Positions 31,260 to 42,188 are shown, counted from the first letter of the stretch. The stretch: 62,124 nucleotides of DNA from Phycisphaerales bacterium (GCA_020849615.1 JADLFW010000023.1:1-62124), one strand, 5' to 3'. Notes: generated by a model from the sequence alone, not told the origin. Translations and numbers: made by a program.

Positions 31260-33610
31260 CGGATGATCCTCGGCTTGACCTCGGGCCAGCCGTCGTCGAG
31301 CTTGGCGCCCGCGACCGCACGGTCGGAGATGTACTTCAGATCATCGAAGTTGCGGTTGCGGAGGATGTTGGCCCGGATGAAGACGTAAAACTTCGAACTG
31401 TTCTGCGTCTTGTTGCGGCTCTTGAAGGCTTCGCCCAGGATGGGGATGTCGCCCAGCAGCGGGATCTGCGAGGTCGTCTTGGACCGGCTTTCGAGGTCGA
31501 TGCCGCCCACCACCACCGTGTAGCCGTCGGGGATGGTGGCCACGCTGGTGACGCTGTTCTCTTGCTTGGGAGGAGGGAGATTGGGATTGGAAGCCGATCC
31601 CAGGAAGGCGCTAAGAGAAACCGAGTAGTCCAGCAGCAGGTGGTCGCCCTCGGCGATCTGCGGCTTGATCGTCACCGTCGTGCCCGCGTCCTGGGTACCC
31701 CCGAAGCTGGTCGTCGAGACCGTCGTGGAGGCGTTCACGCTGGCGTAGGGCTGCTGGACCACCGAGTTGAGGTTGGCGGCCTGGTTATTGCCGACGAGCA
31801 GCTTGGGCATGCTGACCGCGCGGCCCTCGTTGAGCGTCTGCAGGGCCCGCACGATAATCGAGAACTCCCCCGGGCTCAGCACAACACCCGTGAACCCGGA
31901 GGCGTCCCCCGCGGTGCGGTCGCCCCCGGAGCCGCGGATCCCCAGCCCGAACAGGGACGACAACCGGATGCGGGCGTCGCCGGCGCTGGTGAGCCGTTCC
32001 AGCTCCACACCGAGGTCCATCGTCTCCCCGTCGGTCAGCGTGACCATCAGGACTTCGAGCATCACCTGTGGCTGGCGAACATCCAGGGTCTTGAGCAGGC
32101 TCTCCACCTGGGCAAGCAGCCGCGGCTCGCCGACCGCGATCAGCGTGTTGGTGCCCTCGTCGGAGGTAAGGACCAGCGGCCGATCCGAACCCCCACCCTC
32201 GGACGAATGTCCTGCAGCGCTCGGGCCCGATCCTCGGGCGGAAGAAGTGTCTCCCCGAGTCGGCGCGGGAATTGAAGTCGGGCTAGACACGGTGGTGCCG
32301 CTCTTGGCCGGTGGCGGTGGGAGCGACATTACCTCCGGGGTCTTCGCCGATTCACCCGAAGCGGGGGCGACTTGCTCGGCGACTGCATCCAGCACACCCG
32401 CCTGGAGCAGGTCCTCGAGGATGCCCTGGATCTCTTTCACGCCCCGGTTTTTGATCACGAACGTGCGCACCGGCCGCCGGGCTCCCGCCGGTGTGGCGTC
32501 GAGGCGCTCCAGCAGGGCCCGGATCTGTTCGTGCTGCACGGGGCGGGCGGTGATGACGAGACTCCCCGTCAGGTCGTCCACCACCAGCCTCCAGCGGTCG
32601 TCGGTTCCGGGGGTTGGCGTCTTCACCGTCTGCTCAACGAGCTTGGCCACGTCCGCGGCGGGGAAGTACCGCGGGCTGTAGGTCACGGTCTCGGCCTGAT
32701 CGCGGCGGTCGAGCTGCGCGATCTGCTCCCGCCAATGAGATACACTGCGTTCGGGCGCCACAAGCAGTACTGACTGGCCGTCCGGGGACGGTATGACATC
32801 ACCCGGAATTCGAGCCGCCTGAAGGGCGTCACGCTTCACCAGCAGTTGGCCGACCAAGTTGCTGATCTGAGCGGCCGACAAGCTGTGCAGGGGGACCGTC
32901 TCCACGACAAGCGGCTCGCCTGGAACGTCGATCTTCGCGAGCAGCGACAGCACCTGATCAACCGCCGGGGCCAAATCGGAGACCATCAGCAGATCGGACT
33001 CACCGAGAGGTACCGCCGATCCCGCCGGCCTGGAAAGCACCTTCTCCAGCGAATCAGCGAGTTGCTTGGCCGACCGATGCCGAGCCTGCACGACCGCAGT
33101 CGTAAATCCGGCCGGCAGTTGTCCGGTGGCGCCATTCATAGCGCGTGGCAAGTTCGCGAGCTCACTGAGCCTGATCACGCTGTAGCCGGACCCGGACACA
33201 TGCTGCACGGTCGTGAACCCGCGTTGCGCCAAGGAGCGGTTAACCAGGTTCCACAACTCGACATCTGCAACGCCGTGTTCGAGCCTGAGCGTCACCGAAC
33301 CCGCGGATTTGAGAGCCGCCGGGTCGTACTCGATATTGAGCCCAAGGCGCTGCGCGGCGACGTCGATTAGGCGAGAGAGATCAATCTGCCCAGCGAGCGA
33401 CACCTGATTGGGTGGTAGCTGAGATCGAAGCTGATCGCCGGTTCCTTGCCCAACTGCGACGGGTATCGGCAGCCATGTGCTCCCGGCGAAGAAGATGGCG
33501 AGGGTCGCAACACGACGGCGCTCTGAAGAGAATTGATCCAAATACGCCACAGGTTCTCTCCGACTGATGAGCATGGCGTACAGCATCGCGACCCCGCAGC
33601 GAGTCCGCAA
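31256..33610 (-). CDS. gspD: Type II secretion secretin GspD (784 aa)
   Basis: N-terminal hydrophobic export signal (VATLAIFFAGSTWLPI), N0-N3 domains (ISNLVGQLLVKRDAL, HEQIRALLERLDATP, EGTNTLIAVGEP), a Ser/Pro-rich insertion between N2 and N3, and the secretin core with VPTI-type TSVATIPDGYTVVVGG and IPLLGDIPILGEAF. It forms the outer membrane channel. Internal ATGs at residues 9 and 13 are alternative starts. First gene of the minus-strand operon. Confidence 0.9.
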   Translation of the reverse strand: MRTRCGVAMLYAMLISRREPVAYLDQFSSERRRVATLAIFFAGSTWLPIPVAVGQGTGDQLRSQLPPNQVSLAGQIDLSRLIDVAAQRLGLNIEYDPAALKSAGSVTLRLEHGVADVELWNLVNRSLAQRGFTTVQHVSGSGYSVIRLSELANLPRAMNGATGQLPAGFTTAVVQARHRSAKQLADSLEKVLSRPAGSAVPLGESDLLMVSDLAPAVDQVLSLLAKIDVPGEPLVVETVPLHSLSAAQISNLVGQLLVKRDALQAARIPGDVIPSPDGQSVLLVAPERSVSHWREQIAQLDRRDQAETVTYSPRYFPAADVAKLVEQTVKTPTPGTDDRWRLVVDDLTGSLVITARPVQHEQIRALLERLDATPAGARRPVRTFVIKNRGVKEIQGILEDLLQAGVLDAVAEQVAPASGESAKTPEVMSLPPPPAKSGTTVSSPTSIPAPTRGDTSSARGSGPSAAGHSSEGGGSDRPLVLTSDEGTNTLIAVGEPRLLAQVESLLKTLDVRQPQVMLEVLMVTLTDGETMDLGVELERLTSAGDARIRLSSLFGLGIRGSGGDRTAGDASGFTGVVLSPGEFSIIVRALQTLNEGRAVSMPKLLVGNNQAANLNSVVQQPYASVNASTTVSTTSFGGTQDAGTTVTIKPQIAEGDHLLLDYSVSLSAFLGSASNPNLPPPKQENSVTSVATIPDGYTVVVGGIDLESRSKTTSQIPLLGDIPILGEAFKSRNKTQNSSKFYVFIRANILRNRNFDDLKYISDRAVAGAKLDDGWPEVKPRIIR

Positions 33611-33655
33611 GTGGTAGTGAACTTGTCTGGACTCGTTCTAGGGTACTGTGGAGTG

Positions 33656-33684
33656 TTGACCGATTGGCAAGCAGCCGGTAGTCT
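33656..33684 (+). promoter_or_regulatory. Candidate promoter of the RHS toxin gene
   Basis: TTGACC at 33656-33661 and TAGTCT at 33679-33684 are separated by 17 bases and lie about 75 bases before the RHS start. It lies in the gap to the divergent gspD gene. Confidence 0.4.
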
Positions 33685-33759
33685 CATTCGCCGGAGCAGG
33701 TTTGATTCGACGGCACCGTGCGCAGTGAGCCAAATGGCCGTGAGCTGAGGACAGGCTTT

Positions 33760-36700
33760 ATGAATCACACACGAGTTTTCGCGTTGGTGGCCGCTTCCAC
33801 TCTTGCCACCGTTACCGCCTCCATGGATCCAGACTGCCCCAACGACGGGACTGTCCCGCACGTGCCAGCAACCACGCCGTGTGACACAACTACGTTCGAA
33901 TCCGACTGCTTCGCGGCCTACGGGGAGAGGTGGAACACTGCCGTTTTAGGTAGGGGGCCGGGTGAAAGCCAAGGCTTCCCGCTCAACTTGGACCTATTCT
34001 CGGGGCTTGGGCCCGGAGATTACTCGCCGCGATCACTTGATCCGGCGGCCGCGTCATACGCGGTGCTTGCTTCCGAGTCTGGCGCCCTGAGGGGTCTCAG
34101 TACGTTCTCCGAACGGCCCGTGCTTGCCGACTGCGTCGATCTCGTCACGGGTGTTCCGCTCGTCCAGCAAACAGACTTTGAGTTGCCCTTCGGCGGAGCG
34201 ATATTCCGCCACACTCGGACCTACTCGGAGGTTCCGGCAACAAACGACCCTTATGGCAACTTCCTAACAAAGGAACCTGGTGCCTTCTGGGATTGGCAAG
34301 GCCTCGGCTGGATGATGAGCGAGAATCCGGTCTTCCTGATCGATGCGGCCTACCGTGACGTGGTCGGTCCCCACGCTCGGGTGTGCTACTTTATCCCCGA
34401 TGCCCACCACGCTATCCCCTTTGAGTTCAACCCCGAGAACGGGCAGTACACCGCTCCAGCTCGATTTGACGCTCGGCTCGATCACAATGGAAGTTGGGAA
34501 TACGACGACACATCGGCAGAGTATGACCAAGGTCGCTGGGTCACGCGTCCCACCAAGTTCTGGGTCTACCTTCAGCGCGGTTCCCTAGTGTACACCATCA
34601 CGCCCGTGTATGAGGATGTCGTCACACCCGAAAACACGCTCAGTATCGACCCGCCGTATGTCTCAGCGCACACGCACCCGGCCTCAGGCACACTAGCTGA
34701 CGCGCTCGAGCGGCATGGAATGCCGTACTACGGCCTTGTGGATTCAATCAGGGATCGCAACGGCAACATTGCGAAGATGTACTACTGTACCTTCCGCCAG
34801 TCGGACTTCACCGAGCATCCCGGGGACCCTGGGTCGACTGGATGCAAGCCCTGCAAGCAACACTGCACGGAGAAGGGGCAACTCAAAGCCGTGGAGCTCG
34901 TCATCGGCGCCGAAACTGAGAACGAGCAGGTTGTCTGGACCCTTTTGTACATTCACCGCCAGTTTGATCAAGATGGGGGCAACGACCCGGACCTTAATCC
35001 GTACTACTTCCAAAATGCACTTCAGTCTATTTATGTGTACGACCATCCAGTCGAACACGAATCCTTTGACTGCTTTACAGTGCCGGGAACCGCCTTCCTT
35101 GTAAAGCCGACGACGCCGGCAACGCCCATCGATCACATCAGTGAGATTGATGCTGTTGACGTGCTTGACATAGTCGGCCTCGGTGAGCATCGTGACTGGA
35201 TCTACGAAGTGCGGTACTTGTATACGGAGGCAACAACCTCCGCGTACCTGACGTACGACCCGTCGCCGCAAGCCTACACGGAGTGGACAGACGCTTGCGA
35301 GGGCTATTCTGGTGGTCCTCGGTTGCTTAAAACTACAATAACTAGGCGCACCACTGCTTCGGCCTCTTCCAGCACGTCGGTGTCTGTGTCTCTGAACCGT
35401 TACCGCGCTGCCGATCCTTTGTACGTCCACGCTGGTGTCCAGCTTAAGAGCGTACACGGAGCGGCCACCATTGCAAACATTGTTGCTGCGGATACGACCG
35501 ACGATACGTTCGAGAATAAGGCCAACAAGTTGCTGGGGCTCACGGACGAGGCCCCCGTCGACATCTTGGACCCCCTCACGGGCGCAGGAAGCGAGGTGGA
35601 ACTTCGTGACACAGCCGACCTTGTTCTCATGAGCAACACCGGGGTGGGATTTGCCGAGAGCGAGCTATGTGACCAGATGCTGGGGGACAATGTCCCCTTG
35701 GACCCGAGCCGGCTTGTCGACATGACCGACTACGGCGTCAACGCGGTGGTCAAACGGCACGGCGATGCAGGCGGCTGGTATCGGGTGTACCGGCTCTTGC
35801 AATGGCCATCTCACCTGACCGCACACGAACCCGAGGGTAGCTATGTGCACTACGGGCCGTACGTGTGGTATCCCATCATGCGCTCAAACTATCATCACCC
35901 TTATTGGTTCTCCGAGTTCACCTGGTCGTCGCCGCCGCCATTGGGGGCCGGTGAGGCACGGTGGATCACGATCGTAGACGACTTTGGAAGGGACTCGAAC
36001 TGGACTAGCATCTCCTCGTCGCCCTCCACTTCCCTGATCCCTCGCACTCGTCGCGTCATCCAGATGAACGCGGCTGGCCAAATCTTGAAGGACAAGACCT
36101 GGACCTACTCGAAGGACGGGTCAGGCACAGTGACCAGCGATCAGGGCATCGCCGAAGAACGGGTCTACGACTCAGAGGGGAGGTTGATCGAGAGGCGAAC
36201 CAAGGGCTGGGGATCGTTTGAGAACGTTGACCGCGAGACTAACGGGCTGATCTACGTCTTCGGCTACGGTGGGTCTTCGAAAGAACCGTCGCAAGTCGCC
36301 ATCAAGCAGGGCACGGAAGGCGGCGACGTCACACTGAGGACATTCACGCGAGACTCCGACCGGCCCGAACTTGTCACGCAAGAAGTAACCAACACAGGCG
36401 GGACGGCCACCGAAGAGGTCACTTACTCGTACACCTTTGTGACCCCGACGGGAGAGCAGGCTGACCGCAAGCGCATCGAATCCAAGTCGACGATTCGCTC
36501 GGCGGCCGCCAAGGAACCGGCAGGTTCGACCTACTACGCCGTCACCAAGGAGTGGTTCAACGACAGCGGACAGCTCGTGTGGAAGGGATACGGAACGCTC
36601 GCGAGCCCTTCAACCCCCGGATCAGCGGGCGACGAGTTCTACCTCGACTACACGGGGTATGACGACCAGGGTCGTGTCACCGTTGAGGTCATCGACGCGA

Positions 36701-39700
36701 ACCCGGCGTCGCCCCCGTCGCAGGTGGGAACATGGTCGCTACCGGTTCCATCGGGGTGGGGACGCCTGCAGCCAGCCGGTTTACCTGCACTGTCGTACGT
36801 GACCACGTACGAGTACACAAGCCGCGGGCTCGCGGAGGTGACGTATCCCAACGGTCGCAAGGACGTCATCAAATACGCTTCGCAGGCGGTCGGCGACAAA
36901 GTGCTCGAGCTGCAGATGTACTTCCGCAGCATCTTCGATGGCCCCTCAGGCTTCAACCCCTTGGCGATGGGGGCGATCAACTACTTCTCGGGCGATCAGA
37001 TGGAGACCAGTCAACAGGTTATTTGGGATCCTGGTGGCCACAGCGAGCCGCTCGGCACGGAAGAGTTCACAGTCGAATCGGAGATCAAGCCGAAGTATGA
37101 CTCGAGCGGCAGCCTGGCGGGGGCATCGCAAGTCGCCGGGGGCGACGAGCTTTCCGTGTCGGTCATTGCCGATCCGTTCGGCGGGGTGACGCGCCGCAGA
37201 AGCCCGGACGGGACGATTACACGCGAGGTCAACAACCGCCGTGGCCAGGTTGAGCGCGTGTACCGGGGAACTCTGGACGGCGACACCTACTGGGGAAGCG
37301 TCACGGCCGGCCCGGATGACATGGTCCTGACGGAGAAGCGCTACTACGGGCACGGTGTTAACGACGCCCACGAACTGGTGGCCGTGCGCACACTCCGGGA
37401 CAAGCCGACCGACCAGTATGAATACATCACCAACGAGGACTCGTTGGGCTGGATGACCATCGTCGGCTATGACTGGCGGATGCGCGAGGTATGGCGTCAG
37501 CGGCAGGACGGGTCCGGACAAGCACTTGCGCACACTGTGACGTTCTTCGACAGGGCCAACCGCCCGCGGTTCGTCGCGACCTACGGCGACACCGCGCCGA
37601 GCGGGGGTTCCGCGGACCCACGGGCTGCGACCAGCTCAACAGAGTTGCCCTCTGCAAGCACCATCCTGGCGGCAACGCCGGTCCCGCTGTCGCTCACCGA
37701 AACGATCTACAACGCCCGCGGCCATGTCGAGGAGGAGCGGACGTACAACACGACGAACCCCACTTCAGGCGCGTACCTCGTCACCAAGCGATACTACGAT
37801 CACGCCGGACGACCGGTCTGCGTCATCGGCCCCGGCGGAGCGATGGACACTTATGCCTACGACGCCAAGGGCCGTAAGGTGGTTCACAAGCAGTTCGCGG
37901 GTTCCAACGAGGTCCAGCGAAGCGAGATCCAGTACGACTCCGATGACAACGCCATCAGCGTTGTGACACGCGATCGCTTGCACAACGCTTCCGGGACCTC
38001 GCTGGTCGATTCCAACTCGGTGAAGGGCTTCACCTTCAACTGGTACGACCCCGCCAACAGGGTCGTGGCCACCGCCGTAATTGGGGCTTCCAGCCCGGAC
38101 AGCGGCACCTACGCCAACACGTTCACGAACGGTAGCGCGGACATTTCACGTCCCGCCGATCCACCGACATGGCTAACCAGCCCGCCAGGCTACGACAAGT
38201 CCGGCCTGCGTGGATCGGCCCAAATAACACTATTCGAGTACGACGACGCGGGCCGGCTTTTCCACGTGCGCGGCCCCAACGGCTCCGTCACGGTCAACCG
38301 GTATGACGGGCTAGGTCGCCTGATCCTCAAGACTGAAAACTTCGAGGGCACAGGCGAAGACAGGGTGCAGACCGCGTACCTCTACGAGAACGGCCAACTG
38401 GTGAAGATCGCCGCCGTGCTCGCCGGGCATGGCTTCGGCATCGAAGGGGACGTGAACTGGGATGCAACCGACGGAACCTTGCAGGTCACGCGGATCGAGT
38501 ACGGCGCGGACATCGTCGATGCCGACGGTTCGACCGTCATCAGCGAGAACAAAGGGCTGGTGGGTGCGGTGCACTACCCTCGCAAGGACTCCGGTCAGCC
38601 TCGCGACAATCCGGATCTCACGTTCCGGTACTACTCGGACGGCTTCCTGGCCACGCGGACCGATGCGCGCGGCATCGTTCTGACATACAGCTACAACGAG
38701 CTCGGACAGCTAGTGGAGACGGCCGTCGATGACGACGCCTGGTTTACGGGCTCGTTCTACGACCCTATCGGGCGCGTTTCCCGGATTGTCTACACCTACA
38801 ACGACGACAACCGACTCCAGAACGTGGCCGCCTACACGGGCGGCGGCACGGAGATCCTGGCGGCCGTCCGCCTGGAGTACGACCGGTTAGGCAACCTGAT
38901 CACGGAATGGCAGCAGCACGGCGACACCGTGGCCACCGCGACGAGCCCCCGCGTCGACTACGACTGGACGTTCAGCGGATCGTCTGCCCTCAACCTGAAG
39001 CGTCTGACAACCATGACGTACCCCGTGCGCCCGGGGACTTCGGCCCGGCGAGCGGTGGAACTCCACTACGGAGACGACGGGACTGGCATCGACAGCGTGC
39101 TGAATCGTATCACGCGGTTCCGCGTGGACAGCACGACCGATGTCGCGCAGTACGAGTACACGGGCTCGGGACGGCGGGTGACGGCTTTGTTTGGCAGCGG
39201 CGTCGCGCAGTCCGTATTCGACTCCTCCGCCGGGGTAACCGGCTACACGCGCATGGATCGGCAGGGCCGCACGACGGACCTGAACTATGTGTCGGGCTCG
39301 ACGACCAGGCACCGCTACCAGTACGGCTACGACGACTCGGGCAACAAGCTCTTCAGCCGCGTGACCCACGCCACCTCGAGCACGGGCAGTCATGACAACG
39401 ATAGGTCGTTCCTGTACGCCTACGACAAGCTGGAGCGACTGCTGTCCGCGGGGTACGGCTCGTTGAACTCGACCAACACCGCCATCCTGCCCAGCACGAC
39501 GCCTGTCCCTCGGATCTCGACGTGGTCCCTGGACCGGCTTGGCAACTGGACGGGCCAGGATTCGCCCACGTCAGTCCCCGGCCTCACGATCTCCGCGGAC
39601 TTCGACGGAGTGCCGAGCACCGCGGAGACACGCACAATCGATCACGGCGTCTTCAAGGACAACTCGATCAACTCGGTGACGGTCGATAGCACGACGACCA

Positions 39701-41778
39701 CCCCTGCCTACGACCCGAGCGGTAATCTTGTCACCGACGGCGAGTTCTACTACCAGTACGACGCCTGGAGCCGGCTCATCCAAGTTAACCAGGCCGGGAC
39801 GCTGACCTTCGGCGCCGACGGAAGAGTCTCGGGGGGAACGGGCGGGCCGATTGTGGGCCGATATGAGTATGACGGCCTTGGCCGCCTAGCACGTCGGTTC
39901 TGTCCTGCGGCGATCGGTTGGCAGTCAGGCGGCGCGACGCCCGTGGGCCTGCGGATCGAGGGCTACTACTACGACGGAGTTCGCCGCATTCAAGAAGCGT
40001 TCACCGGGCCGCACTTCATCCCCTCCGAGGAAGAGTCTGGAGAACTCGAACCAATCGACGACGACCCGATACCGGTCGGCGAGCCGCAGGGGTGGTGCGA
40101 CCGCGAGTACGTGTGGGGCCCGGGTGACAAGGGCCTCGACGAGCTGATCGTGCAGTACGACCGATACGGCGTCGCCTACTACGCCCTCAACGACCGCTCC
40201 GCCAACCTGATGGGCGTGACCGTTTCCAATGGCCAAGTCGTCGCCCAATACACATACGACGCCTACGGGCAGATTCTGACCGCCGAGGCGATCGGCAACT
40301 CACTGCCGGCAGATTTTCGGGTGGGGTTTCAGAGCCTCTTCTTCGACCGCAATGTGGCGGCGTCAGAGTCCCTCAGTGGTGGTGCCGCGCGATCGATGGT
40401 AGTAGGCGGGCGTGGGGTTAGCCAAGCACGGAACCGCGTATACCACGCCGGTGTTGGTCGATTCCTGCAACGGGATCCGAACGCGACCGGACAGCCCGTC
40501 CTCGGTAATGGCAACATCGAGTTCCACGGCTTGGCAGCTGTTGTTGCTGCCATCTCACCCAACCTCGGCCTTACATACGACGACGGGATGAACCTCTACG
40601 AGTACCTCGGGGGCAACCCCGTCAACCGAAGCGACCCGATGGGCCTCTCGTGGGACCCGTTCGACGATGCCTTCTCCATTGCCGCCGAGCATCTGCAGAG
40701 CGGCCTCGGATTAGTGGCGTTGGCCAAGCAGTACTCTTGGGAGAATGTCCGAAGAATACGGGCGTACGAACGAGGAGGCCTTGCCTTCCTCGACATGGTG
40801 TGGGATCGCGACGTCGGCATCCTCTTCGACATGATTGGCGGCCCGTTCTTCTCAACGATCTGCTTCGAAGCAGGGACGCCGGTCTTGCTCGCTGACGGGT
40901 CGACGCCGGCGATTGAGTCCGTCTCTCTTGGCGCGGCAGTTGTCTCGACGCGGGACCCGAACTCAGTCGCGTTGCCGCACAACTCAGCGGACCCGGACGT
41001 CCATGACCAGATTGACCCGGACACATGGCGCACAGTAGAAATGAGGCTCCAGGATGCGCAGCGCGGCACGGTCCGCGTCACGCTCCTGCGACCGCTTGAT
41101 TGGTTCCTAACGACTGGCGTGCGCACGGGTAGCCAGTTCACGCTGGCCCTGACAGAGTTGGGGATTAGCGGCACGGCCCGAGTGGTCAACATTGGCCCGT
41201 GTCCCGCCGTCCAGACTCCCGTTGGCGGTGGGCAGGTCGTGACAGGCACGTTTGTCACGGAGCGAGCAGAGATCGTCCGGGTCTGGCTCAAAGGCTCCAC
41301 CGAGCCCATCGGGGCGACGCCGAGCCATCCATTCTATTCCGAGGACCGCGCGGGCTGGATAGCCGCCAGCAAGCTGCGCGAGGGCGAGTCCGTACGGACG
41401 CTGGCGGGCTGCGCGCAGGTCTCTCGCATTGAGCTTGTAGCCGAGCCGACGACCGTCTACAATGTCGAGGTTCACCGATTACACACGTACTACGTGGGCG
41501 ATCAGCGACTATGGGTGCATAACGCATGCTTCACGGCAGAGCGCGGTGTGTTCAACGAACGCCTGCTCGGCGCTACAATACGAGCAGATTACGTACGCCG
41601 CGGCACGACGCTTGAGTTGTTCAATGTTGCCGCCAAAGGAGAAATCGGCATGCGCACTTGGCTGCAGATTAGGGACTATGTCGCTGCGATCGCACGTCGG
41701 GAGGGCTTCAGGCGACTCATCATTGAAGGCGTGCGCGGCGACTCTGGCAGGATCGTTTCCTTTGTTATTGACCTATGA
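33760..41778 (+). CDS. Giant RHS/YD-repeat polymorphic toxin with Hint domain (2672 aa)
   Basis: The start at 33760 gives a short signal-like N-terminus (MNHTRVFALVAASTLATVTA). Then come an RHS N-terminal region, many YD-type repeats (YDDAGRLFHVRGPNGSVTVNRYDGLGRL and similar units) and the conserved core end YEYLGGNPVNRSDPMGL near residue 2290. A pretoxin Hint domain follows (CFEAGTPVLLADG from about 2368 to LWVHNAC near 2590). The last about 82 residues are the variable toxin tip, of a type I do not recognise (RADYVRRGTTLELFNV, RRLIIEGVR). The shell would enclose and release the toxin. An immunity gene overlaps the stop. Confidence 0.9.
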   Translation: MNHTRVFALVAASTLATVTASMDPDCPNDGTVPHVPATTPCDTTTFESDCFAAYGERWNTAVLGRGPGESQGFPLNLDLFSGLGPGDYSPRSLDPAAASYAVLASESGALRGLSTFSERPVLADCVDLVTGVPLVQQTDFELPFGGAIFRHTRTYSEVPATNDPYGNFLTKEPGAFWDWQGLGWMMSENPVFLIDAAYRDVVGPHARVCYFIPDAHHAIPFEFNPENGQYTAPARFDARLDHNGSWEYDDTSAEYDQGRWVTRPTKFWVYLQRGSLVYTITPVYEDVVTPENTLSIDPPYVSAHTHPASGTLADALERHGMPYYGLVDSIRDRNGNIAKMYYCTFRQSDFTEHPGDPGSTGCKPCKQHCTEKGQLKAVELVIGAETENEQVVWTLLYIHRQFDQDGGNDPDLNPYYFQNALQSIYVYDHPVEHESFDCFTVPGTAFLVKPTTPATPIDHISEIDAVDVLDIVGLGEHRDWIYEVRYLYTEATTSAYLTYDPSPQAYTEWTDACEGYSGGPRLLKTTITRRTTASASSSTSVSVSLNRYRAADPLYVHAGVQLKSVHGAATIANIVAADTTDDTFENKANKLLGLTDEAPVDILDPLTGAGSEVELRDTADLVLMSNTGVGFAESELCDQMLGDNVPLDPSRLVDMTDYGVNAVVKRHGDAGGWYRVYRLLQWPSHLTAHEPEGSYVHYGPYVWYPIMRSNYHHPYWFSEFTWSSPPPLGAGEARWITIVDDFGRDSNWTSISSSPSTSLIPRTRRVIQMNAAGQILKDKTWTYSKDGSGTVTSDQGIAEERVYDSEGRLIERRTKGWGSFENVDRETNGLIYVFGYGGSSKEPSQVAIKQGTEGGDVTLRTFTRDSDRPELVTQEVTNTGGTATEEVTYSYTFVTPTGEQADRKRIESKSTIRSAAAKEPAGSTYYAVTKEWFNDSGQLVWKGYGTLASPSTPGSAGDEFYLDYTGYDDQGRVTVEVIDANPASPPSQVGTWSLPVPSGWGRLQPAGLPALSYVTTYEYTSRGLAEVTYPNGRKDVIKYASQAVGDKVLELQMYFRSIFDGPSGFNPLAMGAINYFSGDQMETSQQVIWDPGGHSEPLGTEEFTVESEIKPKYDSSGSLAGASQVAGGDELSVSVIADPFGGVTRRRSPDGTITREVNNRRGQVERVYRGTLDGDTYWGSVTAGPDDMVLTEKRYYGHGVNDAHELVAVRTLRDKPTDQYEYITNEDSLGWMTIVGYDWRMREVWRQRQDGSGQALAHTVTFFDRANRPRFVATYGDTAPSGGSADPRAATSSTELPSASTILAATPVPLSLTETIYNARGHVEEERTYNTTNPTSGAYLVTKRYYDHAGRPVCVIGPGGAMDTYAYDAKGRKVVHKQFAGSNEVQRSEIQYDSDDNAISVVTRDRLHNASGTSLVDSNSVKGFTFNWYDPANRVVATAVIGASSPDSGTYANTFTNGSADISRPADPPTWLTSPPGYDKSGLRGSAQITLFEYDDAGRLFHVRGPNGSVTVNRYDGLGRLILKTENFEGTGEDRVQTAYLYENGQLVKIAAVLAGHGFGIEGDVNWDATDGTLQVTRIEYGADIVDADGSTVISENKGLVGAVHYPRKDSGQPRDNPDLTFRYYSDGFLATRTDARGIVLTYSYNELGQLVETAVDDDAWFTGSFYDPIGRVSRIVYTYNDDNRLQNVAAYTGGGTEILAAVRLEYDRLGNLITEWQQHGDTVATATSPRVDYDWTFSGSSALNLKRLTTMTYPVRPGTSARRAVELHYGDDGTGIDSVLNRITRFRVDSTTDVAQYEYTGSGRRVTALFGSGVAQSVFDSSAGVTGYTRMDRQGRTTDLNYVSGSTTRHRYQYGYDDSGNKLFSRVTHATSSTGSHDNDRSFLYAYDKLERLLSAGYGSLNSTNTAILPSTTPVPRISTWSLDRLGNWTGQDSPTSVPGLTISADFDGVPSTAETRTIDHGVFKDNSINSVTVDSTTTTPAYDPSGNLVTDGEFYYQYDAWSRLIQVNQAGTLTFGADGRVSGGTGGPIVGRYEYDGLGRLARRFCPAAIGWQSGGATPVGLRIEGYYYDGVRRIQEAFTGPHFIPSEEESGELEPIDDDPIPVGEPQGWCDREYVWGPGDKGLDELIVQYDRYGVAYYALNDRSANLMGVTVSNGQVVAQYTYDAYGQILTAEAIGNSLPADFRVGFQSLFFDRNVAASESLSGGAARSMVVGGRGVSQARNRVYHAGVGRFLQRDPNATGQPVLGNGNIEFHGLAAVVAAISPNLGLTYDDGMNLYEYLGGNPVNRSDPMGLSWDPFDDAFSIAAEHLQSGLGLVALAKQYSWENVRRIRAYERGGLAFLDMVWDRDVGILFDMIGGPFFSTICFEAGTPVLLADGSTPAIESVSLGAAVVSTRDPNSVALPHNSADPDVHDQIDPDTWRTVEMRLQDAQRGTVRVTLLRPLDWFLTTGVRTGSQFTLALTELGISGTARVVNIGPCPAVQTPVGGGQVVTGTFVTERAEIVRVWLKGSTEPIGATPSHPFYSEDRAGWIAASKLREGESVRTLAGCAQVSRIELVAEPTTVYNVEVHRLHTYYVGDQRLWVHNACFTAERGVFNERLLGATIRADYVRRGTTLELFNVAAKGEIGMRTWLQIRDYVAAIARREGFRRLIIEGVRGDSGRIVSFVIDL

Positions 41779-42188
41779 AACCAGGACTAGCCAAAGCCCT
41801 TGCTCATCTGAACCGCTGCGCTCTTGGTAATGCCAAGAACCGAGGAATCAATGTGGTGTCAGCTATGGAGTCCGATCTCGATGGCATGCCCCGGCGCGTG
41901 ACGATCGACTTCCCTGATCTCGGCTGGAAGTGCAAGTGCGACGAAACGTCGGTCGTAACATATTGGCAAGGCGAACGAACAGTGTACCCTTGGGCCGAGC
42001 TCAACACGAGCCGTGCTGACCTCGATATCGAGTTCTGTCAGCAAGTGTTATATGTGGAGCCCACCTCGATTGTTACCCGTGCCTTGCAGCCAGATGGTCC
42101 GTGGTCCCGCCTTACAGCACCTGGCTTATTCTTCTTGTGGGTGTGGAACGCTGCTCTTCGAGCTCAAGGCAAGACGACTCCGAATTAG
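41775..42188 (+). CDS. Probable immunity protein for the RHS toxin (137 aa)
   Basis: Its ATG overlaps the RHS stop (ATGA), the usual arrangement of toxin and immunity genes. Soluble, Cys- and Trp-containing (DLGWKCKCDETSVVTYW, VWNAALRAQGK), with lower GC than its surroundings as is common for immunity genes. No family recognised; the assignment rests on position. Confidence 0.65.
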   Translation: MKPGLAKALAHLNRCALGNAKNRGINVVSAMESDLDGMPRRVTIDFPDLGWKCKCDETSVVTYWQGERTVYPWAELNTSRADLDIEFCQQVLYVEPTSIVTRALQPDGPWSRLTAPGLFFLWVWNAALRAQGKTTPN

